From contig DATHEQ010000414.1 of NCBI GenBank assembly GCA_035318505.1, forward strand, positions 1 through 64,000: a stretch of 64,000 nucleotides of DNA, read 5' to 3'. The notes below the pieces were generated by a model. The model made no database searches. It worked only from the letters and a program-made list of their open reading frames with translations, and was not told the origin of the DNA. Below, piece by piece: positions 17,252 through 27,096 of this stretch; position 1 is the first letter of the stretch, and each line of letters starts with the position of its first letter. This DNA comes from DASWDH01 sp035318505. GTDB lineage: Bacteria; Myxococcota_A; Polyangia; Polyangiales; Polyangiaceae. The translations under genes were made by a program, and so were the position numbers.

Positions 17252-20200
17252 ATGAACTCGAATAGGCGTTCTTACGGTGTGCGAAGTGCGACGGCCGTCG
17301 TCCTCATGGCGAGTGGGATCACTGCCTGTGGCGGGTCGAACCCCCCCGGAAGCGGACCCGACCGCGTCGAGGGGCAGAGCGATTTCATCTCCTCGCCCCC
17401 GGGGGGATCGTCCTTTGCGGAGCGCGACAGCATTGGCACGACGGGGGGTGGAGGCAATGCCGGCATTCCTCCCGCTACACCGACCGGTGGTAGCAAAGGC
17501 ACGAGCGCGCCCGATCGCAAGGTCGAAGAGACGGATCTCTACCGCCTCGAAGGGGACCGCCTCTATTACATCAACGGCTACCGCGGGCTCATGGTGTTCG
17601 ACGTCGCCGACGTCAACCATCCGAAGCTCCTTGGACGCTCCCCGATCTTCGGTAGCCCGGTCGAGATGATCGTTCGCAACGGCGTGGCCATCGTGGTCGT
17701 CGCCGATTGGTACGGCGCCATGGAGGACGGTTCGCCCTTTCACGGATCGGTCGTGCGCGGCATCGACGCCACCGATCCCACCAACATGCGCATTCTCGGC
17801 GACGCCAAGCTCGGCGGCTGGGTGCGCGACACGCGCGTCGTCGGGGATGTGATTTACGCCGTGAGCGAGGAGTACAACTGGAACTACGGCTGGGAAGTCG
17901 AGGCCGCGCCCGATACGCCGATTGGCGTCGGCGGCGGCTCGGTAAGCTCAACGTCCAGTTCCAAAGCCGTGGTGTCGTCGGTGAGCTTTGCCAACAACGT
18001 CATCGTATCGAAGGGACGCTACGACGTGCCCGGTTACGGCGCGATTTTCAACGTGACGCCGAATGCGATCCTGTTCGCGCACGACGTTGCCGTCGACACG
18101 CCGGCCAACGGACCGTACGTGAACCCCACCGACATGTCGCTCGATTACATCGACATCAGCGATCCCGGCGGCACGATCGCTCCGCGGGGGAGTCTCAAGT
18201 TTGCCGGTCACGTGGCGGCGTGGGGCACCGACAATGGACGGTGGAACCTCGATTTCGCCGATGGCAAGGTGGCCCGCGTCGTCGGCTGCGCCGGCGCGTA
18301 CTGCGGCGGTTCGCAGGGCGGGTACTTGCTGGCGACGGCCGATTTCACTGATCCCGACGCGCCGGCGCTCTTGTCGAAGCTTGCGCTACCGTCGACGGGT
18401 TGGTCGCCCGCGGTGCGGTTCGACAAAACGCGTATGTACCTCGCTCCTGGAGACGACTTTAGCGGCGTCAGTTCGCCGATTCAGGTCTTCGATCTGACCA
18501 ACCCCGCCGCGCCGAAGCTCGCCGGGCAAACGCAGATCCCCGGCTCGGTGTGGAACTTCACCCCCGCGGGTGATCGGCTCTTCACGCTTGGTAACGAGCG
18601 CGACCTTCAAACCGGGAGCTACAGCAGCAAGATCTCCGTGAGCTACCTCGACGTGAGTGACGCCACGCATCCGGCGGTCATGGGATCGCCGGCGTCCTTC
18701 GGGGAAGGGTGGGCATGGACGCCCGCGGCTGGCACGTTCAAGGCCTTTACGAAGAACGACAACGAGGGGCTCGTCGTTCTTCCGTTCAGCGGCTGGAGCT
18801 CGGATTTCCGGCAGTACAACAACGGCCTTCAGCTCATCGAGTTCTCGCAGAATTCCGTTACCACTTCGGGCGCGGCGCGCACCAAAGGGTGGGTCGAGCG
18901 CGGCGTGTTCGTGAAGGATCGGCTCGTGTCGCTCAGCGACTTGTCGCTCTCGGTCGTCGACTATACCGACCACAAACAGCCCACCGTCGTCGCCGAGCTG
19001 ACGCTCGCGCGCAACGTCGTCGATGCGCGGCCGCACGGCGAGACGATCGCCCAGCTGTCGAGCGATTGGTATTACGAGAATGATCACGACCACTCCGCGC
19101 TGCGCATCCTGCCCATCGATCAGGCGGAGGAGAACGTGTCCGACGCCGCGCTCGCCGAGGTCGCGATCGAAGGCGTGAACGCGCGCGTTTATCACAATGG
19201 CGCACTTTCCTACGTCGTCAGCAACGTCGAGCACGAGATCGAGTGCCCCACGGGGCCGACGGGGGACAAGGGCGGTACGACGCCGGTTCCCCCCGGCCGG
19301 ACCGGCACTACGCAGACCAAATGCACGGCATGGCGCGAGCAGGTGCAGGTCGTCGATTTTTCGAGCGGCACCGCCGTGCTGCGCGGCAAAGTAGAGCTGC
19401 CGGATCTCGGTGGCTACTACTACGGCGGCATGGGCTTTCGCGGCTGCTACGTGGGCGATTGGTATTACGGCGACGACGCGGTCCAGGTGGGGGAGGACGT
19501 GCTCGCCTTCCGCCGCTGGGCGCCGAATTATTGGCCCAACGGTAGCTATGCCGACGGTCACGCATCGCTATGGGTCGTCGATCTTTCGAACCCCGACGAT
19601 CCCGGCATTGCCTCGACGGTCATCACGCGCGATCACGACGCGTGGTGGGGCAACATGCGAGCGGTCGCCGATACGCTCTACACGACGCACTACGAATGGC
19701 ACGAGCGTCCCGCGAGGTCGACGGGCGGCTCGGTCACCTCGATGGGGTACGTGCGCTACTACCTCGATCGCATCGATCTCACCGATCGCAAGCATCCGCG
19801 CATCGGCTCGTCGATCAACGTGCCGGGCATGCTGGTGGGCGGCTCGGAGACTGATCCCTCGCTCATCTACACCGTCGATTTTCGCTGGTACAGCGACCAC
19901 GGTGCCAACGAGTTCGATGTCCTGCGCATCGCCGACGGCAGAGCCGTGCTTCAGTCGTCGCTTGCTATCCCGGGCAACGTGGGCAGCACGTTCGTGCGCG
20001 GCGACAAGGCGTACATGTCCGTGCAGCAGTACCTCGACGGCGATTACCGACATTCGACGGTCAAGCTGTACCAGCTCGACCTCGCCAACCCGCGCTCCAT
20101 CGTGGCGCGCACTTCCGAACAGAAGAAGGGGTGGGGCTGGCTCCTCGGTATCGAAGGCGATCGCGCGCTCGTGACGTCAGGGTGGGGCTCGGACGGGCTC

Positions 20201-20344
20201 GATATCTACCAGCTGTCCGACGCCGAGCCGAAGTTCGATCAATTCGTGCGCACGCGCGGGTACGGCGGGTCGACCTCACGCCAGGGCGACCAGATCTTCC
20301 TGGCCAGCGGTCAGTGGGGCGTGCAGACGATCAATTTGAAGTAG
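17252..20344 (+). CDS. Large beta-propeller lipoprotein
   Basis: A 1030-residue protein with a lipoprotein signal (ATAVVLMASGITAC, Cys at about residue 24) and a short disordered Gly/Pro linker. A long region of blade-like repeats then resembles the secreted beta-propeller family PF09826: YYINGYRGLMVFDVADVNHP, VEMIVRNGVAIVVVADW, then repeated W-x-Y/D-x-x-D/N-P patterns and ATRIHDVR-like turns to the end. The start was placed at MNSNRRS because the preceding in-frame sequence lacks a signal peptide. Likely anchored at the cell surface as an adhesion, scaffold or hydrolase-like propeller; no catalytic site is identified. It stands alone between the lon gap and a convergent tRNA. Confidence 0.85.
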   Translation: MNSNRRSYGVRSATAVVLMASGITACGGSNPPGSGPDRVEGQSDFISSPPGGSSFAERDSIGTTGGGGNAGIPPATPTGGSKGTSAPDRKVEETDLYRLEGDRLYYINGYRGLMVFDVADVNHPKLLGRSPIFGSPVEMIVRNGVAIVVVADWYGAMEDGSPFHGSVVRGIDATDPTNMRILGDAKLGGWVRDTRVVGDVIYAVSEEYNWNYGWEVEAAPDTPIGVGGGSVSSTSSSKAVVSSVSFANNVIVSKGRYDVPGYGAIFNVTPNAILFAHDVAVDTPANGPYVNPTDMSLDYIDISDPGGTIAPRGSLKFAGHVAAWGTDNGRWNLDFADGKVARVVGCAGAYCGGSQGGYLLATADFTDPDAPALLSKLALPSTGWSPAVRFDKTRMYLAPGDDFSGVSSPIQVFDLTNPAAPKLAGQTQIPGSVWNFTPAGDRLFTLGNERDLQTGSYSSKISVSYLDVSDATHPAVMGSPASFGEGWAWTPAAGTFKAFTKNDNEGLVVLPFSGWSSDFRQYNNGLQLIEFSQNSVTTSGAARTKGWVERGVFVKDRLVSLSDLSLSVVDYTDHKQPTVVAELTLARNVVDARPHGETIAQLSSDWYYENDHDHSALRILPIDQAEENVSDAALAEVAIEGVNARVYHNGALSYVVSNVEHEIECPTGPTGDKGGTTPVPPGRTGTTQTKCTAWREQVQVVDFSSGTAVLRGKVELPDLGGYYYGGMGFRGCYVGDWYYGDDAVQVGEDVLAFRRWAPNYWPNGSYADGHASLWVVDLSNPDDPGIASTVITRDHDAWWGNMRAVADTLYTTHYEWHERPARSTGGSVTSMGYVRYYLDRIDLTDRKHPRIGSSINVPGMLVGGSETDPSLIYTVDFRWYSDHGANEFDVLRIADGRAVLQSSLAIPGNVGSTFVRGDKAYMSVQQYLDGDYRHSTVKLYQLDLANPRSIVARTSEQKKGWGWLLGIEGDRALVTSGWGSDGLDIYQLSDAEPKFDQFVRTRGYGGSTSRQGDQIFLASGQWGVQTINLK

Positions 20345-20347
20345 CGG

Positions 20348-20419
20348 TGGGCGGGACAGGGATCGAACCTGCGACAGCCGGCGTGTAAAACCAGAGCTCT
20401 ACCACTGAGCTACCCGCCC
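20348..20419 (-). tRNA. tRNA-Val (anticodon TAC)
   Basis: On the minus strand GGGCGGG pairs with CCCGCCC as a seven-base acceptor stem. The D arm is GCTC-AGTGGTA-GAGC, the anticodon loop is TTTACAC with TAC, and the T arm is GCAGG-TTCGATC-CCTGT. The discriminator is A, and CCA is not encoded. The 3' end lies only three bases from the stop codon of the convergent propeller gene. Confidence 0.95.
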
Positions 20420-20490
20420 TCCCGGATGAGAAGGACGCGGAGTTTCCCCCGGCCTTCCGGTCCGGTCAAGGCGGGACTGCAGCACACCCG

Positions 20491-20838
20491 CTACGCCGAA
20501 GCGCGACGGCCGCGGGACCCCGATCGCGACGAGCCGGTCTTCGACGAGCCGGTCTTCGACGAGCCGGTCTTCGACGAGCCCGTCCGCGATGCGCCGCGAG
20601 ACCCGGCGGGGGACGACTTCTTGGTCGACTTCGATGAGCTCTTGGCGCGCGTCGATTCGCCGCGAGCTGGTTTAGGGGGCGACAGCCGAGTTCCCGGGGA
20701 GCTCACGTCGGGGGAGCGTTTGGTCGTGCTCGCGGCGCCGCGGGCCGGTTGCCCCTCGGCTTCGAAGCGATCTTCGCGCTCGTAGTCGCGGCCACCAGGG
20801 TGATTCGAGGCAGGTTTTTCCGATCGATTACGTTGCAT
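20491..20838 (-). CDS. Small basic Ser/Lys-repeat protein
   Basis: A 115-residue, strongly basic and hydrophilic protein without hydrophobic core. It is supported by a perfect AGGAGG seven bases before its ATG. The first half (MQRNRSEKPASNHPGGRDYE) is charged; the second half is Lys/Ser/Arg-rich and ends in SKTGSSKTG repeats encoded by 15-base tandem units. Composition resembles bacterial histone-H1-like or RNA-binding tails, or a general-stress small protein, but no family can be assigned. The plus-strand reading of the same DNA has no ribosome-binding site and is rejected. Confidence 0.65.
   Translation of the reverse strand: MQRNRSEKPASNHPGGRDYEREDRFEAEGQPARGAASTTKRSPDVSSPGTRLSPPKPARGESTRAKSSSKSTKKSSPAGSRGASRTGSSKTGSSKTGSSKTGSSRSGSRGRRASA
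20528..20580. repeat. 15-bp tandem repeat in the Ser/Lys-rich gene
   Basis: Three full copies of GACGAGCCGGTCTTC plus a partial fourth, in frame with the minus-strand gene, each coding for five residues (SSKTG register). Copy number is likely to vary between strains by slippage. Confidence 0.9.
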
Positions 20839-20949
20839 GCCAATAACCTCCTGAGAGGTGTGTGGGCTTCCGCGCCCGACACGGCCATGGAACCAAAGGA
20901 CGGAATCTCTTGCGGCAATGTAGCTGCCGCGAGCGGGAAAGAACCCCGA

Positions 20950-21669
20950 TCACTTGCCGGTGTCGTGGTGCGGCGCGGCGACGGGCTTCGACTGAGGCGA
21001 GCCGCGTTGCCGAAGGAAGATCGTGAGAACGACGATCGCGAGAACGGCGAGGAACTCGCTTTGCCAGTTTTGGAACGATTCGAACCAGAATTGACTGGAG
21101 GCCCAATATTGCGCCAGCGTCTCGGCGGGCCGACCCTGGGCGATGTTCTCTTCGTTCGTCTTGAGAAAGCCGCCGACGGCGTGAAGGACGAAAGAGACGA
21201 CGAACAAAAGGAAGAACGCGGTCGCCAGGGAATGCTCGTACAAAACGAGCAGCAGGCCGCCTTTCTGCACCGGCCATGGCACGTCCGGATCCTTGGTATG
21301 CAGGCGCGGGTCTTCGTCAGTCTCGTCCGCCTCGTCGAGAGGCTTCGACTCCGCGGAGCCCTTCTGACGGAGCTTGACCGACAAAAGAACGAAGACCCCC
21401 ATCTGCAAAAACTCGCTCTCCCAGTTCTCGAACAGCGCTTCCAAGAAATGGCCGCTCGACAGGTAAGCCCCCACGCCGACCGCGGCGAGGCCGTCGTGGG
21501 CGCGTTCTTCGTTGTAAGCGGCCACACCGAAGCCGATTTGCGCAGCGGTCGCCGCGAGGAACATGGCGACCAACACGAGCGAGAGCCCGTTCTCGCGAAC
21601 AAAAGTCGCGATGGATGACGATGCGCGCGTCGGGCGCGTGCGCGGGAGCGTCGGCGAGAAGGTCGTCAT
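20950..21669 (-). CDS. DUF6766-family membrane protein
   Basis: A 239-residue protein with three to four predicted membrane helices: LSLVLVAMFLAATAAQIGFG near the N-terminus, MGVFVLLSVKL in the middle, LATAFFLLFVVSFVLHAVGG, and LAVLAIVVLTIFL near the end. Two copies of a W-E/Q-S-E-F-L motif (ENWESEFLQMG and QNWQSEFLAVL) are typical of the DUF6766 group, whose function is unknown. The start gives MTTFSPTLPRTRP; the same frame is open far upstream but there it is antisense to rtcB. It is divergent from rtcB with only about 30 bases between starts. Confidence 0.8.
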   Translation of the reverse strand: MTTFSPTLPRTRPTRASSSIATFVRENGLSLVLVAMFLAATAAQIGFGVAAYNEERAHDGLAAVGVGAYLSSGHFLEALFENWESEFLQMGVFVLLSVKLRQKGSAESKPLDEADETDEDPRLHTKDPDVPWPVQKGGLLLVLYEHSLATAFFLLFVVSFVLHAVGGFLKTNEENIAQGRPAETLAQYWASSQFWFESFQNWQSEFLAVLAIVVLTIFLRQRGSPQSKPVAAPHHDTGK

Positions 21670-21699
21670 GCGAAGGGCCCTCCCCATACTGCACCCTAC

Positions 21700-22941
<1,242 letters not shown>

Positions 22942-23058
22942 TCACCCTGCCGCCCGGTGCTAGAAGCGCGGGCCTCACGGCTTTCGCCCCGTTCGGGCCA
23001 AACCGCGAAATTGCACGAGAATCAACGAGCTTACTGTGGTAGGAAGTGATGCCGCTTC

Positions 23059-23134
<76 letters not shown>

Positions 23135-23246
23135 GATTTCGAGTGGTTAGCCCGCGGCGACGTTGTTCAGTCGCCCAATTCGCGCAGCGCGATGCAGGGG
23201 TGGCGGCCTTGAGTAGCATTTGGGTTGCTGACCCGGAGCACCGGAT

Positions 23247-23487
23247 ATGACGGATTGGCGCACGCGCATCGTTCGAACCCGGCCGTGGCTCACGGAAAGG
23301 CCTGCGTGCGGGGCACGAGGATTCCCGTATTGGTCGTGCTCGACAATCTAGCTGCCGGCCTAACGGCAGAGGAAATCGTTCGAAGCTACCATCTCTGTCG
23401 TTCGAAGACGTGCGGGCAAGCGTCGCCTATGGAGCCGAGCTGGCGCGCGAGGGATTGATTGAGACGCGTTCCAGCACGGCCGAATGA
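23247..23487 (+). pseudogene. DUF433 antitoxin, frameshifted
   Basis: A DUF433 (VapB-like) antitoxin can be reassembled across three frames. MTDWRTRIV opens in one frame, then SNPAVAHGKACVRGTRIPV to EEIVRSYH in a second, and LSFEDVRASVAYGAELAREG in a third, ending at a TGA. Two single-base deletions, near 23270 and 23395, explain both shifts. The TGA overlaps the ATG of the partner toxin as ATGA, the usual arrangement of DUF433-DUF5615 pairs. The full-length protein can no longer be made. Confidence 0.75.
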
Positions 23488-23528
23488 AATTCAAGATGGA
23501 TGAGACCCTGCCGGTTGGCGAGACGTAG
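23484..23528 (+). pseudogene. DUF5615 toxin, N-terminal stub
   Basis: Only MKFKMDETLPVGET remains before a stop. The pattern MKFKxDExLP is the start of DUF5615 PIN-like toxins, whose first acidic residue is the metal ligand. It overlaps the ruined DUF433 gene as ATGA. Nothing convincing of the rest of the toxin could be found in the following 280 bases. Confidence 0.6.
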
Positions 23529-23766
23529 ACACCGGCGGCGATGGTGATGTTCGGCGGGGAGCAAGAACACGTCGTAATTGACCACCCGCTGACGAAGTCG
23601 ACGTGAGCAACGTTCAGCTCCGCGAATTCACTTCGATCTCGTTCCAACGCATGAGGTGAGGAGCGTTCAGGCCGCTTGCGCTGGCCGCACCGCCCGGGAG
23701 CGTCGAAGTTCCCTGCCCATCGCGTCGGCAGCGTGCCGATACTCTCCCGCCCGGCCAAGGTAACGT

Positions 23767-23809
23767 CTTATAGATGAGTCTATAAGTCGCTAACAGATTC
23801 ATGTATAAG
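23767..23809 (+). promoter_or_regulatory. hipBA operator candidate
   Basis: CTTATAGA-TGAG-TCTATAAG (23767-23786) is a perfect 8+4+8 inverted repeat. A further half-site GTATAAG lies at 23803-23809, just before hipB. The TATAAG and TATAGA hexamers could also serve as -10 boxes. HipB proteins bind palindromes of this architecture to autorepress, so this is the expected operator, although the sequence differs from the E. coli site. Confidence 0.6.
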
Positions 23810-23816
23810 TTGTTGG

Positions 23817-24149
23817 ATGCGATCCGCCGTGCATGATGTGCTGCCACCAAAGGTTAGACGTTCGCTCAAGAAGTTCGGCGCCGACCTTGCTCTCGCACGT
23901 CGCAAACGGCGCCTCACTACCGCCATGATGTCGGAGCGTCTGGGCGTGGCCAAGAGCACCTATGTTCGCGTCGAGAAAGGCGACCCGACGGTGTCGCTGG
24001 GCGTCTTCGCAATGGCGCTGTTTGTTCTAGGGTTTGGAGATGTCTTCGCGGCTCTCGTCGACGCGAGCAGGGACGAGCAGGGCCTCTTGCTCGATGAGCA
24101 GCGTGTTCCGAAACGCGTGCATCCGAAGAGAGAGCCGACGTCGCGATGA
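23817..24149 (+). CDS. hipB: HipB-like Xre antitoxin/repressor
   Basis: A 110-residue helix-turn-helix protein. The HTH_3 domain spans about residues 20-75: LALARRKRRLTTAMMSERLG, then VAKSTYVRVEKGDPTVSLG, and an apolar third helix. A basic tail follows. It overlaps the downstream kinase gene as ATGA and sits under a palindromic operator, the standard layout of hipBA modules. It should neutralise HipA and repress the operon. The start is the first ATG after the operator. Confidence 0.85.
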   Translation: MRSAVHDVLPPKVRRSLKKFGADLALARRKRRLTTAMMSERLGVAKSTYVRVEKGDPTVSLGVFAMALFVLGFGDVFAALVDASRDEQGLLLDEQRVPKRVHPKREPTSR

Positions 24150-25447
24150 GACGCACCATCAAAGTCTTCTTGGGCGAACAACCTCGCATCATCGGCGTGC
24201 TCCGCTACAACGCCGATGGCGCGCGAGAAAGCGGAGCTTTCGAATACGATGCCAATTGGCTCGCGGCGCCCGACCGGTTTTCCATCGACCCAACACTGCA
24301 GCTAGTAGCCGGCGCGCAGTTTCACAAGAAGACTCGCGACGGGTCCATCTTCCATGCTGCCATCGCGGATACCGAACCCGACGGCTGGAGTCGCAACGTC
24401 ATCCTCCGTGATCACGCCAAACGCAGGCAGCAAGCGCGTCGCCTTGGCGTCGAGGAGCCTTTTCGACCGCTCAATCAACTCGATTTCTTGCTCGAAGTCG
24501 ACGATGCGAGTCGGGTCGGTGCCCTTCGTTTTCAGGACGAAAAAGAAGCTTTTCGGCGCGCTCCGGAGCCGGGTCGGCGCACGGTGCCTCCGCTCGTCGA
24601 GCTGGCGCGCATTGCGGCTGCCACGCGCTCTCTCGAGACCAACACGGAAACTGAAGCAGATCTCGAATATCTGCGTGGCCGCGGTACATCGCTCGGCGGT
24701 TTGCGACCGAAATGCACGATCGTTGATGATAAGGGGCGTTTATCGATTGGAAAATTCCCGAGCGTCGCCGACGAGCGCGCCGTGACCAAGGGAGAGGTTC
24801 TAGCGATGCGCCTCGCCCAAGCAGCCGGGATGGAAGTAGCCGACGCGCGTTTGATAGACAGCGACGGCGTTCCGGTCGCTCTGATCAGGCGCTTCGATCG
24901 GACCGCAGATGGAGCGCGATTGCTCTACACATCGGCTGCCACCATGCTTGGTGCAGAGCCGCGCGATCCGGGCGAACATGACTACACCGAGATCGTCGAT
25001 TCCATCCGCGTCCACGGTGCCGATGCCCAGAAGGACATTGAGGAACTGTGGCGCCGCATTACATTTTCCATTTTGATCACGAATATCGACGACCATTTAA
25101 TGAACCACGGGTTTTTGCATGTGGAGCATGGCTTGTGGCGGCTCGCTCCAGCCTTTGATCTCAATCCGTTCCCCGATCGAGTTCGCGAGCTTAAGACGTG
25201 GATATCCTCGGAGGCGGGGCCAGACGCGACGATTGAGGCCCTGCTATCCGTCGCTCCGTACTTCAAGATCCCGCTCCCTCGCGCGAAGAAGATCGTTGCA
25301 GATGTCGAGCGCGCGGTCGCCGGCTGGCGCAAGGAGGGGCGTTCGCTCGGCATGACGAACGCTGAGCTCGAATCGTTCGCTCCGGCGTTCGAGCATTCCG
25401 AACGCGATGCGGCGAGGGGCCAAACGCGCAGGACGAGAACTCGCTAA
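24146..25447 (+). CDS. hipA: HipA-family Ser/Thr kinase toxin
   Basis: HipA kinases inactivate glutamyl-tRNA synthetase or related targets and induce growth arrest or persistence. At 433 residues it is full length. The N-terminal subdomain starts at MRRTIKVFLGEQPRIIGVLRY. The glycine-rich loop with lysine is GTSLGGLRPKCTI (about residue 188-200). The catalytic loop NIDDHLMNHGF (about 313) has the essential Asp and Asn, and APAFDLNP supplies the metal-binding Asp. Local GC is lower than in the core genes. The toxin looks intact, in contrast with the dead TA pair just upstream. Confidence 0.88.
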   Translation: MRRTIKVFLGEQPRIIGVLRYNADGARESGAFEYDANWLAAPDRFSIDPTLQLVAGAQFHKKTRDGSIFHAAIADTEPDGWSRNVILRDHAKRRQQARRLGVEEPFRPLNQLDFLLEVDDASRVGALRFQDEKEAFRRAPEPGRRTVPPLVELARIAAATRSLETNTETEADLEYLRGRGTSLGGLRPKCTIVDDKGRLSIGKFPSVADERAVTKGEVLAMRLAQAAGMEVADARLIDSDGVPVALIRRFDRTADGARLLYTSAATMLGAEPRDPGEHDYTEIVDSIRVHGADAQKDIEELWRRITFSILITNIDDHLMNHGFLHVEHGLWRLAPAFDLNPFPDRVRELKTWISSEAGPDATIEALLSVAPYFKIPLPRAKKIVADVERAVAGWRKEGRSLGMTNAELESFAPAFEHSERDAARGQTRRTRTR

Positions 25448-25483
25448 TCCTGGATTTGCGCGGGCATGGTCTCCATCCACGGC

Positions 25484-26314
25484 TCAGCTGAGAAAACCGA
25501 GGAGAGCCTCGTTGAACTCTGTGGGGTGGGAGGCGTTGACGCCGTGCGGGCCGCCGGGGATGACGGCGAGCTTCGCATTGCGGACGAGTTTCGCGGTGCG
25601 CCGCCCGCTGACCTCGAGGGGGACAATGGCGTCCGCGTCGCCGTGAATGACGAGCGTGGGAACGTCGATCTTGGCGAGGTCCGTGCGGAAGTCGGTGCGG
25701 CCCCACGCGGCGATGCAGTCGAGTGTGGCTTTCGGCGAAGCGAATGCTGCGATCTCCCGCGCGTAAATGCGCTGAGGTTCGCTCACGACGAGTTTGCCCT
25801 TCGCGCTGAAGAAATTCTTCGTAAAATCTTCGAGGAAGGCGAGGCGATCGGTCTTCACGGCTTTCTCGAAGCCGCTGATCGCCGCGTCGTCGAGCGCGCC
25901 TTCGGGATTGTCCGCTGTCTTGAACAGGCACGGCGGCACGGCGGCGGCGAAGACGGCGCGCGCCACGCGTGCTTTTCCGTACTTCGCGATGTAGCGAGCC
26001 ACCTCGCCGCCGCCCATCGAAAAGCCGACGAGCGTCACGCTGTGGAGGTCGAGGTGACTGAGCACCTTATCGAGATCGGCCGCGAACGTGTCGTAGTCAT
26101 ATCCCGACCAAGGCTGCGACGACTCGCCAAAACCGCGTCGATCATACGTAATCACGCGATGCCCGGCGGTGACGAGCGCGGGCACCTGCGCTTCCCAAGA
26201 TCGGCCGCTCAGCGGCCATCCATGGATGAGAACAATGGGCTTGCCCGTCCCATAGTCCTCGTAGTGAAGCTCAATCGGCGGCTTGTTCTCGGTTGCGACT
26301 TGGACTTTCGGCAT
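25484..26314 (-). CDS. Alpha/beta hydrolase (chloroperoxidase-like)
   Basis: A 276-residue alpha/beta hydrolase close to cofactor-free haloperoxidases and esterases. The oxyanion motif is LIHGWPLSGRSW, the nucleophile elbow is GFSMGGGE (Ser), the acid is in VIHGDADAIVP, and the His is in GGPHGVNASHP. The ATG at 26314 has GAGGGG upstream and begins just before the folded domain; a longer reading from 26362 is less likely. It converges on hipA with 36 bases between stops. The perhydrolase reaction is known only for the family; the substrate here is unknown. Confidence 0.88.
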   Translation of the reverse strand: MPKVQVATENKPPIELHYEDYGTGKPIVLIHGWPLSGRSWEAQVPALVTAGHRVITYDRRGFGESSQPWSGYDYDTFAADLDKVLSHLDLHSVTLVGFSMGGGEVARYIAKYGKARVARAVFAAAVPPCLFKTADNPEGALDDAAISGFEKAVKTDRLAFLEDFTKNFFSAKGKLVVSEPQRIYAREIAAFASPKATLDCIAAWGRTDFRTDLAKIDVPTLVIHGDADAIVPLEVSGRRTAKLVRNAKLAVIPGGPHGVNASHPTEFNEALLGFLS

Positions 26315-26442
26315 TTGCGGCCCCTCGGTTGGGTGGATTGATTGGGTGCCGAATGGCAGCACACAATTGAATGGGCGAGAAGTGCAACCAAGGGCCGCTC
26401 ATCCGAACTACACTCCGTTCCCTCACCGAAAGGAGCGGTCTC

Positions 26443-27069
26443 ATGTCCATCGTTCTTTACCATCATCCGTTTTCTCGGGCGGCTGGCGTTCTCTGGATGC
26501 TCGAAGAAGCCGGGGCCCCGTACGAATTGCACCACATCGATATCCTAGCGGGCGGGCAGAAGGCGCCGGAAATCGTTGCGCTGAACCCCATGGGCAAGCT
26601 GCCGGTTCTCAGCGACGGGGGCACCGTCGTCACCGAAGCAGCGGCGATCGGTCTCTATCTCGCGGATCGCTACGCGTACGGAAAGCTCTCTCCGCGCGTG
26701 GAAGATCCCGCACGCGGCACGTACCTCCGTTGGTCGCTCTTCGCTCCGTCGGTCATCGAGCCGGGAATGATGGCGAAGATGGGCAAGTGGGATTTCAAAC
26801 CGGGTCAGGCAGGCTGGGGCTCCTTTGACGAGATGATCAAAGCGATGGAGAGCGCGGTCTCCAAAGGCCCGTTCATCCTCGGAGAGAATTTCTCCATGGC
26901 CGACGTCATTTTCGGCGGGACCCTTCGCTACATGATGATGGTCAAGTCGATCGAACCCCGGCCGGCGTTCTCCGCCTACGTCGAGCGCCTCAGCGCGAGG
27001 CCCGCATTGCGGCGCGCAGACGCGAAGAACGCGGAGATCACCGAGAAGAAGGGTTTGAACAAGAAGTAG
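26443..27069 (+). CDS. Glutathione S-transferase family protein
   Basis: A 208-residue GST. The thioredoxin-fold N-domain has LYHHPFSRAAGVLWMLEEAG, NPMGKLPVL with the cis-Pro, and TEAAAIGLYLADRY. The helical C-domain contains the N-capping motif region FSMADVIFG. The start (MSIVLYHH) has AAAGGAG about eight bases upstream. It is divergent from the hydrolase gene, so the 128-base gap probably holds both promoters. GSTs conjugate glutathione to electrophiles; the substrate is not predictable. Confidence 0.88.
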   Translation: MSIVLYHHPFSRAAGVLWMLEEAGAPYELHHIDILAGGQKAPEIVALNPMGKLPVLSDGGTVVTEAAAIGLYLADRYAYGKLSPRVEDPARGTYLRWSLFAPSVIEPGMMAKMGKWDFKPGQAGWGSFDEMIKAMESAVSKGPFILGENFSMADVIFGGTLRYMMMVKSIEPRPAFSAYVERLSARPALRRADAKNAEITEKKGLNKK

Positions 27070-27096
27070 GAAAGTGACGGCGAGCGGGACCGCGCG

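Noticed and set aside
20426..20785. Plus-strand reading with EPVFDEPVFD repeats
   Set aside because: It shares the DNA with the minus-strand Ser/Lys-repeat gene, which has a perfect AGGAGG; the plus reading has none.
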